From contig CATOSI010000002.1 in NCBI GenBank assembly GCA_951812505.1, positions 1-64,000 of the forward strand: a DNA stretch of 64,000 nucleotides, given 5' to 3'. Both the position numbers and the translations under genes were made by a program. The DNA comes from an uncultured Dehalococcoidia bacterium. GTDB lineage: Bacteria; Chloroflexota; Dehalococcoidia; Lucifugimonadales; UBA1123. Below the pieces are notes generated by a model. That model saw only the letters and a program-made list of their open reading frames with translations. It made no database searches and was not told the DNA's origin. This document shows, one piece after another, positions 9,181 through 17,190 of this stretch (position 1 is its first letter; the number at the start of each line of letters is the position of its first letter).

Positions 9181-9395
9181 GCGGAAGGGCGGCCTACCCA
9201 AATATGAACCTGCCCATCTACTCATTTACCCAGACCTCCGGGACGAAATGGAACAGGGCCTCGCAAAGGTCTCCGAAAGCGGGTATCCAGAACTTCGTTC
9301 CCTTAGTAATTCCCTTGCCTGCGAGACTGCATCTCGACCACTCATCACATTCTGAACATCCTCTAATCCCGCAAATCCTGATTCAGACAAGAACC

Positions 9396-10154
9396 TCAAT
9401 CCCGCAGATTCCGCCCCGTCAGATCCAGGAACACACTCTCCAGCGACACCTCCGCCGGGTCTCCGATCTCCGACTTCAGCTCTTGCGGACTCCCCATCTT
9501 GATCACCCTGCCGTTATCCATTATCCCAAGCCTGTCGCACAGCCGGTCCGCCTCCTCCATGTAGTGCGTCGTGTATAGCACAGTCAGGCCCTCATCCCTT
9601 AGCGACTCCACCGTCTCAAAGATGTGATACCGCGACTGCGGATCTATCCCCACCGTCGGCTCATCCAGGAACAACAATTGCGGACGACTCATCAGCGCGA
9701 TAGCGATATTCACCCGCCGCTTCATCCCGCCCGAGAACTTATCCACCTTGTCCTTCGCCCGGTCCTCCAGGCCCACACGCTCAAGATTTTCCCTTGCCGA
9801 CTCCGACGCTTCACGCTTGCTCAGACCCGCCATTCGTCCGAAGAACATCAGGTTGTCCCGCGCCGAAAGCTCAGGGTACAGCGCCAGTTCCTGCGGACAC
9901 ACCCCGATGATCTCACGCACCCGGTCGCTCTCACGCGCCACCGAATACCCGCCTATCGCTACGTCCCCCTCGTCCGGATTCAGCACCGTCGAAAGCATCC
10001 GGATCGTCGTCGTCTTCCCCGCTCCGTTCGGACCCAGCAGCCCGAAAATCTCCTTGCGCCGTATCGAAAACGACACATCCTCCACCGCCACTATGTGCCC
10101 GAACGCCTTGTGAAGATTCGACGCGACCAGAAAATCATCCAAGTTCGCCAACAT
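9396..10154 (-). CDS. ABC transporter ATP-binding protein (exporter type)
   Basis: ATPase (252 residues) of a DrrA/CcmA-like exporter. It carries Walker A GPNGAGKTT, a Q-loop region (GVCPQELALYPELSARDNL), the signature FSGGMKRR, Walker B LLFLDEPTVGID, and a switch His in YTTHYMEEAD. The start ATG has GGGAGGG two bases upstream. It is transcribed leftward toward the two ABC-2 permeases at 5594-7973 and almost certainly powers them, although about 1.4 kb of decayed DNA intervenes. Substrate is not predictable; families of this type export drugs, lipids or sodium. Confidence 0.92.
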   Translation of the reverse strand: MLANLDDFLVASNLHKAFGHIVAVEDVSFSIRRKEIFGLLGPNGAGKTTTIRMLSTVLNPDEGDVAIGGYSVARESDRVREIIGVCPQELALYPELSARDNLMFFGRMAGLSKREASESARENLERVGLEDRAKDKVDKFSGGMKRRVNIAIALMSRPQLLFLDEPTVGIDPQSRYHIFETVESLRDEGLTVLYTTHYMEEADRLCDRLGIMDNGRVIKMGSPQELKSEIGDPAEVSLESVFLDLTGRNLRD

Positions 10155-10257
10155 GTCCCTCCCGCGTGCCTCGCCTCGCCATTTCAGTGAGCGCGATTAT
10201 ATGCGCCCCTCACAATACCGCGCAACGACTCCCTGAACGAGGCAGAATCGTTATCCC

Positions 10258-10282
10258 GTAGGGGCAGCCCTCGTGGTTGCCC
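10258..10282 (+). repeat. GTAGGGGC-type half-palindrome
   Basis: A 25-base unit beginning GTAGGGGCAGCCC and ending TGGTTGCCC. It matches the arms found within and beside the RAYT gene at 21.75 and 22.24 kb, so it belongs to the repeat set probably linked to that transposase. Confidence 0.6.
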
Positions 10283-10418
10283 GTCTGCGATTGCCCGTAT
10301 CCTCATATCAGGCGCATAGCTACGCTCTATATCCTGAATATCCCCGAATCCTGTAAATCCTGCTTCTGACACAGGGCTTGTGCAAAGTCCCGATTCCGGG
10401 ATTCCGAGCCACACGTCT

Positions 10419-10446
10419 CGTCATTCCCGCGAAGGCGGGAATCCAG
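10419..10446 (+). repeat. CGTCATTCC palindrome, single unit
   Basis: One unit of the CGTCATTCC family, with ATTCCCGC and GCGGGAAT arms around a GAAG centre. A fragment resembling the spacer of the composite form (CTTGTGCAAAG) occurs just upstream near 10378. Confidence 0.65.
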
Positions 10447-10592
10447 TGCGCGGTTGCTGACGAAACGACAGTAATGCTGACCTTGCACAGGCCCTGAAAC
10501 CGAATACTGACAACTGACAACCGAAAACTAAGATGATACACTGCGCCGAAGTCAGAAATTCTGTCGCCAGACCAAGCTAACGGGAGTCCACG

Positions 10593-11858
10593 ATGTTTAT
10601 AGGCCACTTCACCGAACGACCCTACCAGGACCCGAAGTCGGGCTACTTCGGCGCGACCGGACTGCCCATCAAGGACCTCACGCTCAGCAACGAGATATAC
10701 GACGCCCAGGTCGGATCCGACCTCTACAACCGATACCTCGACGAGCGCGTCTATGCAGAGGAAATCGGCTTCGACGGCATCATGCTCAACGAGCATCACA
10801 GCACCCCATTCTGCATGGGCGGCGCGATGAATGTCGAGGCCTCCATCCTGGCCAAGATAACCAACCGCGCCAAAATAGTCCTGCTTGGCAACATTCTGCC
10901 GATATGGGACGATCCCCTGTGGCTCGTAGAACAGCTCGCCATGATAGACATGATCTCCCGCGGCAGGCTCGTTTCCGGCTGGGTGCGCGGCACAGGACGC
11001 GAGAGTGTCGCGCACAACTCGCCGCCGCCCTACAACTGGGAACGCTTCCAGGAGGCGCACGACTTCATAGTCAAGGCATGGACGACCCCCGGCCCGTTCC
11101 GATGGGAAGGCAAGCACTACAACTACCGCTACGTCAACCCGTGGGTCAGCCCCTACCAGAAGCCGCACCCCCCGATCTGGCTGCCGGGCGTCGTGAGCCG
11201 CGACTCGCTCGTATGGGCTGCCACCAACCGCATCCCGTACATCATGCTCGCCACCAAGCTCGGCCCCACCCAGGAAGCATTCCAGATATACCACGACACC
11301 GCCGCAGAGCTCGGCTACGAGTCCGGTCCGCAGAACATTGGCTACCTCTGGAAGGTACACGTTGACGAGACCGAAGAACTCGCCGACGAAGTCGGCAGAA
11401 AGTTCGTGCAGGGACCCAGCAACCCCTTCCTTGCCGGTAACGAGGGCACCGCCAACCCAGCGCTGCTCGGACTCCCCGGCCTCACTTCCCGCAGGCGCGT
11501 CCTGCCCACCCGCGACGCAGCCACCGCCAACCGCGGTGGAGTGCTCAGCACATCCTACGAAGAACAGGTCGAGAACTACACCGTCGTATCCGGCACCCCG
11601 GACACTGTCATACCCAAGATCAAGCACGTGCTCGAGACGCTCCGACCCGGCAGCGTCTTCTTCTGGGACGGCGACGGCGCGATGACCCACGAAGACCAGA
11701 TGCGCAGCCTCCGCCTCATGGGCGAGTACGTCATCCCCGCCGTGCGCGAGATAGCCGACGAACTCGAACTCAAGAGCCCCTTCGAGATTGACCCCGCCAC
11801 CGGCCAGCCCTTCGAGGAAAAGACCGCCGCAACGGAGGCCCAATCCGCCGCCGACTGA
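10593..11858 (+). CDS. Luciferase-like (LLM class) flavin-dependent oxidoreductase
   Basis: A 421-residue member of the bacterial-luciferase fold, in which FMNH2 or F420 serves as cofactor for oxidation or monooxygenation of an organic substrate. Family features seen are ERVYAEEIGFDGIMLNEHHS (about residues 50-70), the helix/strand section VLLGNILPIWDDPLWLVEQL, and RLVSGWVRGTGRES. The length exceeds the 300-350 typical of minimal members, as in many long-chain monooxygenase relatives. GGGAG lies six bases before the ATG. A strong hairpin (11881-11917) follows, so it is probably monocistronic. Substrate unknown. Confidence 0.88.
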   Translation: MFIGHFTERPYQDPKSGYFGATGLPIKDLTLSNEIYDAQVGSDLYNRYLDERVYAEEIGFDGIMLNEHHSTPFCMGGAMNVEASILAKITNRAKIVLLGNILPIWDDPLWLVEQLAMIDMISRGRLVSGWVRGTGRESVAHNSPPPYNWERFQEAHDFIVKAWTTPGPFRWEGKHYNYRYVNPWVSPYQKPHPPIWLPGVVSRDSLVWAATNRIPYIMLATKLGPTQEAFQIYHDTAAELGYESGPQNIGYLWKVHVDETEELADEVGRKFVQGPSNPFLAGNEGTANPALLGLPGLTSRRRVLPTRDAATANRGGVLSTSYEEQVENYTVVSGTPDTVIPKIKHVLETLRPGSVFFWDGDGAMTHEDQMRSLRLMGEYVIPAVREIADELELKSPFEIDPATGQPFEEKTAATEAQSAAD

Positions 11859-11880
11859 ACTCCAACAACCCAAATCGTAA

Positions 11881-11917
11881 TACAGCCCGTACAGACGACG
11901 AACCTGTACGGGCTGTA
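11881..11917 (+). terminator. Hairpin terminator after the LLM oxidoreductase gene
   Basis: Perfect 14-base inverted repeat, TACAGCCCGTACAG and CTGTACGGGCTGTA, with a nine-base loop, followed by TTCTTAT. The T-tract is weak but position and stem strength fit a transcription terminator. Confidence 0.7.
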
Positions 11918-12133
11918 TTCTTATAAGTGGCCCCTTCTCCTAAGGGTTGGACCTGCGATATCAGCCAAGGATGTGCCTTTCTCAAAGGGACGTCTCATGC
12001 AGAAGACTCCACGGAATCAGCGACGCTTCAGACCGCGACCGAACCACAGTGCCTCCGTACACAACCATGCCCTGTATTGGACGCAAACCCTCTAAATGCC
12101 TCCGCACTCGCCCTATACCGCTCAAATGAAAAT

Positions 12134-12168
12134 GCGGCTAATTGAATATTGGATATTCAATTAGCCGC
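12134..12168 (-). terminator. Hairpin terminator after the SMP-30 gene
   Basis: Perfect 16-base inverted repeat (GCGGCTAATTGAATAT on the plus strand) with a three-base loop. On the minus strand it is followed by ATTTTCATTT, an acceptable T-rich tail. It lies 65 bases after the leftward SMP-30 stop. Confidence 0.75.
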
Positions 12169-12232
12169 AAGTATGCTCATAATGCCACTACGGTTGTGTG
12201 GCCCATAGTCGCATCTTAACGCGACTTATATC

Positions 12233-13141
12233 CTACGGCCTCTGCGCCCCTTTCGCGTTTAGGACGACCGAGTACAGAGACTTGTCCGCCGCTATGTAGA
12301 GGCGGTTCCTCTCCGGCCCACCGAAGCAGCAATTGGCTACCGCGTTCTCCGGTGTCAGTATCTTGCCCAGCAGTTCGCTCTGCGGACTGTACACGTGTAT
12401 CCCATCCCGCGCGCTCGTGAAGATGTTGCCGTCCGTGTCCGCCCGGAACCCATCCGACTTGCCCGGAGACACTTCGGCGAACACTCTACCGTTTGCCAGA
12501 CGCCTGCCGTCCTCAACGTCGAAGGCGCGGATATGTCCCGGCTCGCCCGTGTCCGACACGTACAGGACGCTCTCGTCCGGCGAGAAGCATATGCCGTTCG
12601 GCCTGTCGAAGTCGTCCGCCACTATCTCCAGCGCGCCCGTCTCAGGCTCCAGTCGGAAGACATAGCACGCGCCTAGCTCGCTCTCAGCCTTGTGTCCCTG
12701 CCGGTCGCTCAGTATCCCGTAAGGCGGGTCCGTGAACCAGATAGAGCCATCCGACTTCACAGCCAGGTCGTTGGGCGAATTCAGCTTCTTGCCCTCATAG
12801 TTATCGGCGAGGCTGACCACCGTCCCGTCCGACTCGGTGCGACTCACTCGGCGGCCCCCATGTTCACAACTCAACAGCCGTCCTTCGAGATCGCGGTAGT
12901 GGCCGTTGGTGTAGCCGCACGGCGACCGGAAGACCGACACGCCCTCGGCATCGGAGTATCTCAGGATTACGTCGTTGGGGATGTCGCTCCACAGCACGTA
13001 GTCCCCCTCCGCGAAATAGACCGGCCCTTCCGCCCAGTCCATCCCCGTATGGTGCCTGACAATCTGCGCATCGTCGGGCACCATTGCCCTGAAACGCTCG
13101 TCATATACCTCGAATACCGCTTCTGTCGCATCAGTCGTCAT
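12233..13141 (-). CDS. SMP-30/gluconolactonase family protein
   Basis: A six-bladed beta-propeller lactonase of about 302 residues. Members hydrolyse sugar lactones or related esters using one divalent metal. Family signatures are AEGPVYFAEGDYVLWSDI (metal-binding Glu region), LNSPNDLAVKSDGSIWFTDP, RPNGICFSPDESVLYVSDT and the late metal Asp region KSDGFRADTDGN. I place the start at the second of two adjacent ATGs, preceded by GGGGAG six bases away. The frame is open farther upstream, but that extension is encoded by a CGTCATTCC repeat and is not credible. A hairpin follows. Monocistronic; substrate unknown. Confidence 0.85.
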   Translation of the reverse strand: MTTDATEAVFEVYDERFRAMVPDDAQIVRHHTGMDWAEGPVYFAEGDYVLWSDIPNDVILRYSDAEGVSVFRSPCGYTNGHYRDLEGRLLSCEHGGRRVSRTESDGTVVSLADNYEGKKLNSPNDLAVKSDGSIWFTDPPYGILSDRQGHKAESELGACYVFRLEPETGALEIVADDFDRPNGICFSPDESVLYVSDTGEPGHIRAFDVEDGRRLANGRVFAEVSPGKSDGFRADTDGNIFTSARDGIHVYSPQSELLGKILTPENAVANCCFGGPERNRLYIAADKSLYSVVLNAKGAQRP

Positions 13142-13264
13142 CATAAGCTCCCCGGATATTTGGTATTGGACAATTCGCCCCGCTATCTTAATACACATCG
13201 CACGGTGTCTGCGCGAAGTACCAGTACCAAGTCCATATGAAGATACAATGCTCAAATACCCAAT

Positions 13265-13330
13265 CGTCATTCCCGCGAAGGCAGACCTTTGCACAACTAC
13301 CGTCATTCCCGTGAAAACGGGAATCCAGGG
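13265..13330 (+). repeat. Composite CGTCATTCC palindromic repeat, copy B
   Basis: 66 bases: CGTCATTCCCGCGAAGG, a spacer with CCTTTGCACAACTAC, then a second CGTCATTCC palindrome ending AATCCAGGG. It aligns gap-free with copy A at 9115-9180, so the two-unit composite seems to be the element that spread. Confidence 0.7.
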
Positions 13331-13424
13331 GTGGGGAGCCAGCTAATATACGTCAGAAAAATGCGGAAATGGTACTAGCCCCATTTTGGATAACTAGAAA
13401 GCGTCCACATCGTGGATTCTCTCC

Positions 13425-13441
13425 AATCCTGATTCAGACAA
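13425..13441 (+). repeat. AATCCTGATTCAGACAA short repeat
   Basis: An exact 17-base match to 9374-9390, with a diverged copy at 10356-10372. All three are intergenic and near gene ends or starts. Function unknown. Confidence 0.5.
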
Positions 13442-13502
13442 TCACAGATTCACCCTCAAAAGTGTTAAACTCTAGGAAAGTCATCCGGGCCGGAGGGGTG
13501 AT

Positions 13503-14036
13503 ATGAGTAACGTAGTTCTTGTAGTGGACATGGTTGTCGGCTTTATGGAGCCTGGGCATAATCTTTACTGCGGAGACGAGTCCCGCGAAATAATCCCCAG
13601 GGTCCAGGAGCTCATCGAACGCGAGCAGGCGGACGGCGGGAATGTGATCTTCATATGCGACACCCACGACCCTGACGACCTCGAATTTCAGATGTTCCCG
13701 GTTCATTGCGTCCGGGGCACTGAGGAACCCGAAGTCATCACCGAGCTCAGAGATTATGAGGGTGAAACGATTCGCAAGAGACGATATAGCGCATTCTTCG
13801 AGACCAATCTCGAGGACCGTCTCGCCGAGTTGAACCCCGACAGGATCATAGTGTGCGGAGTCTGCACCGACATCTGCGTGATGCACACGGCAGCCGACGC
13901 CCGAAATCGCGACTACGCAGTAGAAGTGCCGACCGATTGCGTCGCGTCTTTCGACAAGGACGCGCACCGCTACGCCCTCGACCACATGGAAAAGATACTT
14001 GGCGCGAGGTTGATAGACCCGGCGCCAGCGGGGTGA
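13503..14036 (+). CDS. Isochorismatase-family amidase (probable nicotinamidase)
   Basis: Cysteine hydrolase (177 residues) that probably converts nicotinamide to nicotinate. The expected triad is visible: Asp9 (VVDMVVGF), a Lys/Arg cluster RKRRYSAFF for the catalytic Lys, and the nucleophile Cys in VCGVCTDICV. CDTHDPDDLEFQMFPVHCV matches the metal-site region of nicotinamidases (D..H). GGAGGGG lies just before the ATG. The next gene, 64 bases later, is a nicotinate phosphoribosyltransferase homologue, which supports the nicotinamidase assignment over a plain isochorismatase. Pathway: NAD salvage. Confidence 0.85.
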   Translation: MSNVVLVVDMVVGFMEPGHNLYCGDESREIIPRVQELIEREQADGGNVIFICDTHDPDDLEFQMFPVHCVRGTEEPEVITELRDYEGETIRKRRYSAFFETNLEDRLAELNPDRIIVCGVCTDICVMHTAADARNRDYAVEVPTDCVASFDKDAHRYALDHMEKILGARLIDPAPAG

Positions 14037-14100
14037 GGCTCGTACTCAGGTCGCGCGCCCTTAGCATGTCAAACTTAGTTCACATATCCAGGCTGTTCAC

Positions 14101-15114
14101 ATGGTAAATATCAACTCCGCTTCATCACAGATCGAGATACGCCATTCGGTCTTGGTTGGCGATACATCGGACGTCTATCTCCAGCGCACCCTGACCATCC
14201 TTCGTAACGAAAACATCAATCCCGTTGTCGCGATGGAGTTCTTCCCGGCAAGAGACGGTCTTCTCTGCGGCATAAGAGAGGTCCGTTCCCTGCTCGAAAG
14301 GGTACTGCCCGAAACCGGAATAGAGGTCTGGGCGCTCGACGAAGGGGACCGAATCGCCGCAAAAGAAGTAGCGCTTAGAATCAGGGCTCCGTACAACTCC
14401 TTCGGACTGTACGAGACGATCATTTGCGGGATACTGTCTTCCAGCACCGGATGGGCCACAGCTGCCAGAGAGTGCGCAGAGGCGGCTGCGGGAATTCCCG
14501 TCATCGCCACACCTGCCAATCATATTCACCCGAACGTCGCTCCGACCGTGGACTATGCCGCGGTCGTGGGAGGTTGCGCCTCCTGCTCGACTGTGATGGG
14601 GGCTAGACTGGCCGGCACTACTCCCTCCGGAAGTATGCCCCATGCCCTTCCCCTGATAGTCGGCGACTCAGTCAGGGCGATTCAGTTGTTCGACAGGCAC
14701 ATCCCCCAGGACGTTCCGCGAGTGGCCGTAGTAGATACGTTCAATGACGAGGCTGCCGAATCGCTGAATGTTGCGCAGGCTCTTCGCCAACGTCTGCGCG
14801 GCGTAAGACTGGACACGCCCGCCGAGCGCGGCGGAGTATCGGTGTCACTGGTCAAAGAGGTGCGTGCCAGGCTGGACCTCGCCGGCTTCCGGCACGTTGA
14901 GATTTTCGTCAGCGGTGGCTTCAATCCCGACCGGATCAAGGAATTTACCGAAGCGCAAGCCCCCGTTGACACCTTCAGCGTCGGAACCTACATTGCCAAT
15001 GCCTCGCCCAATAACTTCACCGCCGATATACACGAAGTGGACAGCGCTCCCATTGCAAAGCGGGGTCGGACTCCGGGAGTCACCGAGAGTCCTCGACTCA
15101 ACAGGGTCATGTAA
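14101..15114 (+). CDS. Nicotinate phosphoribosyltransferase-like protein
   Basis: Likely NAPRTase of 337 residues, the short form also seen in archaea and some bacteria. It would join nicotinate to PRPP to give nicotinate mononucleotide, following the nicotinamidase encoded just upstream. Evidence: GDTSDVYLQRT near residue 20, the central section IHPNVAPTVDYAAVVGGCAS, AGTTPSGSMPHALPLIVGDS (family His/Pro loop), VDTFNDEAAESL and FVSGGFNPDRIKEF (phosphate-binding barrel end). A quinolinate phosphoribosyltransferase role is less likely given the neighbour. The ribosome site is weak; ATG at 14101 agrees with family N-termini. Confidence 0.85.
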   Translation: MVNINSASSQIEIRHSVLVGDTSDVYLQRTLTILRNENINPVVAMEFFPARDGLLCGIREVRSLLERVLPETGIEVWALDEGDRIAAKEVALRIRAPYNSFGLYETIICGILSSSTGWATAARECAEAAAGIPVIATPANHIHPNVAPTVDYAAVVGGCASCSTVMGARLAGTTPSGSMPHALPLIVGDSVRAIQLFDRHIPQDVPRVAVVDTFNDEAAESLNVAQALRQRLRGVRLDTPAERGGVSVSLVKEVRARLDLAGFRHVEIFVSGGFNPDRIKEFTEAQAPVDTFSVGTYIANASPNNFTADIHEVDSAPIAKRGRTPGVTESPRLNRVM

Positions 15115-15133
15115 AGGGAGAATGCACCTTCGC

Positions 15134-16591
15134 TCAGAGTTCTGATGTCCGGTCGAAGCGGATCTCGAGTACCCTCCGAGTGCCGGCTTCGACCTTTGCC
15201 CAGTCTGCGATTCGCCATCCCACTACCCAGGCAATACGCCCCTCCGACTCGACCAAAGGTACCCTGTCTCGCCAACGGCGCGGGATATGAGCGTCTATCA
15301 TGAAATTCTTTAGCTTCTTCTCGCCCGCCATACCCAGCGGCTGAAAGGTATCTCCGGCTCTGCGTGTCCGCACGATTGGAGCATTCCCTAAGGCATTCGC
15401 ATCGAAGCGTTCCAAGAAGCTCAGTTCACTCTCGTTAGCCTGCCTGAACTCTCGTATGTCTTCGTTGAAGAGCGCCGAGATCTTCCAACCGCCTTCCACG
15501 ATCGTGCCGGGAACCTTCAGCGTGAATTGCTGCGATCCCATCTCCGGCAATCGTGAATCCGAGGTGCCGACACTCCGAATATGGGCGAGACTGTAGTCCA
15601 CGTCGAAGCGCAGCCCGCCCGGGAGAGCCATGACCTTCCCGGCGGGGCCGGACATCATATCGAACATCCGAGAGATGTGCTCGTATTCCAGATCGTTGGT
15701 ATCTCCCTTTGCTAACTGGACGGCATACCTGAGCAGGCGATGACCAACGGCCGGGTGAAGTTGCGCGAATCCTTCCCGCTCGATGCTCACCCCACATGAG
15801 TCAGCTGAAATTGTATCGTCAGCTACTTTCTCAACCTCTGCGCGGATGAAGTCCGAGTCCAGCGACGCCGAACGCGCAAGACGCGCCAGTGCACGTTGTA
15901 TAGATGGGTTGTACTCTGCGAGCTTTGGCATTAGATCGAGCCTGACCCGATTGCGCGTGAACATGGTAGAAAGATTGGATTCGTCAAGACGGGGCGTAAG
16001 GCGATTCTCGGTGCAGTAATCCAGGACCTCCGATTTGCTGATGGAAAGCATAGGCCGGAAGAGCGTCAGCGGTCTGCCTCCAATATTCCGAGACGATACC
16101 TCTTTCATAGCGCTCAGGCCATCCAGTCCGGTCCCCCTCAGAGTATGAAGCAGGACAGTCTCCGCTTGGTCGTCTAGTGTGTGTCCGAGCGCCACACAGT
16201 CCGCTCCGGTAGCCGCAGCCGTCCGAGACAGGAAATCGTATCGGACCCTGCGAGCCGCATCCTCCACAGACAGGCCGTACTTCGCACGCAAGGCGTTGGC
16301 ATCCGCTCTTTCAATCATCAAGGACACCTCAAGTGACGCGGCAAACGTCTTTGCGAATTCAACATCCGCTTCAGATGAATCAGGGCGCAGGCCGTGGTCG
16401 AGATACGCGGCGCGGAGTTCCAAACCGAAGTCGTCTCTCAGTGAGCAAAGCGAGTGTAGCAACGCAGTTGAGTCCGGGCCCCCCGAGAAAGCGACGAGAA
16501 TCAAAGAATCCGTGAAACCGTTGGAGGCAATGCTGCTCTGCAGCTTGCCCACCAATACCGTGTCATTGGAATTGGCAGGGGTCTGACTCAT
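15134..16591 (-). CDS. tilS: tRNA(Ile)-lysidine synthetase
   Basis: Essential enzyme that attaches lysine to C34 of the AUA-reading tRNA(Ile), using ATP. The N-terminal PP-loop domain has LVAFSGGPDSTALLHSLCSL, then AYLDHGLRPDSSEAD and ALGHTLDDQAETVLLHTLRG. The C-terminal RNA-binding domain has GDTFQPLGMAGEKKLKNFMI and IPRRWRDRVPLVESEGRIAW. Using the ATG that overlaps the upstream phosphatase stop (ATGA) gives 485 residues, normal for the family. Third gene of a leftward, overlapping run CorC-like / histidine phosphatase / tilS. The call is secure. Confidence 0.93.
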   Translation of the reverse strand: MSQTPANSNDTVLVGKLQSSIASNGFTDSLILVAFSGGPDSTALLHSLCSLRDDFGLELRAAYLDHGLRPDSSEADVEFAKTFAASLEVSLMIERADANALRAKYGLSVEDAARRVRYDFLSRTAAATGADCVALGHTLDDQAETVLLHTLRGTGLDGLSAMKEVSSRNIGGRPLTLFRPMLSISKSEVLDYCTENRLTPRLDESNLSTMFTRNRVRLDLMPKLAEYNPSIQRALARLARSASLDSDFIRAEVEKVADDTISADSCGVSIEREGFAQLHPAVGHRLLRYAVQLAKGDTNDLEYEHISRMFDMMSGPAGKVMALPGGLRFDVDYSLAHIRSVGTSDSRLPEMGSQQFTLKVPGTIVEGGWKISALFNEDIREFRQANESELSFLERFDANALGNAPIVRTRRAGDTFQPLGMAGEKKLKNFMIDAHIPRRWRDRVPLVESEGRIAWVVGWRIADWAKVEAGTRRVLEIRFDRTSEL

Positions 16592-17190
16592 TTTAGATGC
16601 CAAGTCTCGTTCAGGGACAGCAGGGTTGTACGCGCGCCGGAGATTTCGAGGCGCGTAATTGCCCCCAGGTCTATGCGCAGCTTGCGAAAGTTGTTCAGAG
16701 GCATATCCAGGGCGGTGCAGACGATAGTGTGAATCGTGAAATTATGGGTAACCGCCACCACCGCCTCGGAGTCGTGACGCTCGGCGAGTGTCTCGACGGC
16801 AGGCCACGCGCGATCTCGAACATCGTACAGGCTCTCGCCTCCCGGCATTACCGCGGATGCGGGGTCTTCGTCCCATGTACTCATTACATCGGGGAATCTC
16901 TCCCTGAGCTGCGGCCCCGGCAGCCCCTCGAACTCTCCAACATCCATTTCTACCAGCCCTCCGACCTGGACAGGCGCGGTATCGGTCCGGGTTCCGATGA
17001 TTGTCGCAGTCTCCATCGCCCTTGGGAGTGGACTGGAGTACAGAGCGAACGGCGCGTCGGCAACCAGGGCACGGGCGGCCGCCTCCGCCTGTCCGCGTCC
17101 TACGTCCGTGAGCGGAGCCTTGTTGATACCCTGGATCCTGCCGAGCCTGTTGGACTCGGTCTGTCCGTGTCTAACCAGGATCAGTTTCAC
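16588..17190 (-). CDS. Histidine phosphatase family protein
   Basis: Phosphoglycerate-mutase-like phosphatase of 200 residues. The phosphorylated His is in LILVRHGQTESNRLGRIQG (His8), partner residues in SPLPRAMETA, and the second His in VAVTHNFTIHT. In this branch substrates include alpha-ribazole phosphate, phosphosugars and nucleotides, and none can be chosen here. GTG start. The first 20 bases overlap the end of the CorC-like gene and its stop overlaps the tilS start, so the three genes form one operon. Confidence 0.88.
   Translation of the reverse strand: MKLILVRHGQTESNRLGRIQGINKAPLTDVGRGQAEAAARALVADAPFALYSSPLPRAMETATIIGTRTDTAPVQVGGLVEMDVGEFEGLPGPQLRERFPDVMSTWDEDPASAVMPGGESLYDVRDRAWPAVETLAERHDSEAVVAVTHNFTIHTIVCTALDMPLNNFRKLRIDLGAITRLEISGARTTLLSLNETWHLK

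Larger units (their letters stand above)
8736..9395. other. Degenerate region with REP-like repeats upstream of the ABC permeases
   Basis: About 660 bases without a confident gene. It contains a possible 39-codon ORF (8980-9099, minus), a composite CGTCATTCC repeat (9115-9180), a degenerate piece of the same family near 9280, and an AATCCTGATTCAGACA element (9374-9390) immediately beyond the ATPase gene end. The rest looks like decayed sequence. Confidence 0.5.
10155..10592. other. 438-bp intergenic region rich in three repeat families
   Basis: No gene seen. It holds a GTAGGGGC half-palindrome (10258-10282), an AATCCTG-type element (10356-10372) and a CGTCATTCC palindrome (10419-10446). It lies between divergent genes, so promoters for both should be here, but I cannot assign them with confidence. 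Confidence 0.5.
11859..12232. other. Intergenic region between convergent genes
   Basis: 374 bases between the rightward oxidoreductase and the leftward SMP-30 gene. It holds one terminator-like hairpin for each (11881-11917 and 12134-12168). Short open frames between them have no ribosome site or recognisable similarity, and I see nothing else. Confidence 0.55.
13142..13502. other. 361-bp divergent intergenic region
   Basis: It separates the leftward SMP-30 gene from the rightward nicotinamidase-like gene. It contains composite repeat copy B (13265-13330) and an AATCCTGATTCAGACAA element (13425-13441) close to the nicotinamidase start. No ORF of interest. Promoters are expected but not clearly visible. 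Confidence 0.5.

Noticed and set aside
10320..11873. 517-residue minus-strand frame over the LLM oxidoreductase gene
   Set aside because: It lies opposite a clear luciferase-fold gene with a good ribosome site; the composition is GVA-rich, as expected from an antisense frame.
11927..12145. Short plus-strand frames after the LLM oxidoreductase gene
   Set aside because: They start within or beyond the hairpin region, have no ribosome site and no recognisable sequence.
13142..13306. N-terminal extension of the SMP-30 frame
   Set aside because: The extra residues are encoded by the composite CGTCATTCC repeat and lack a ribosome site; the start at 13141 has GGGGAG.
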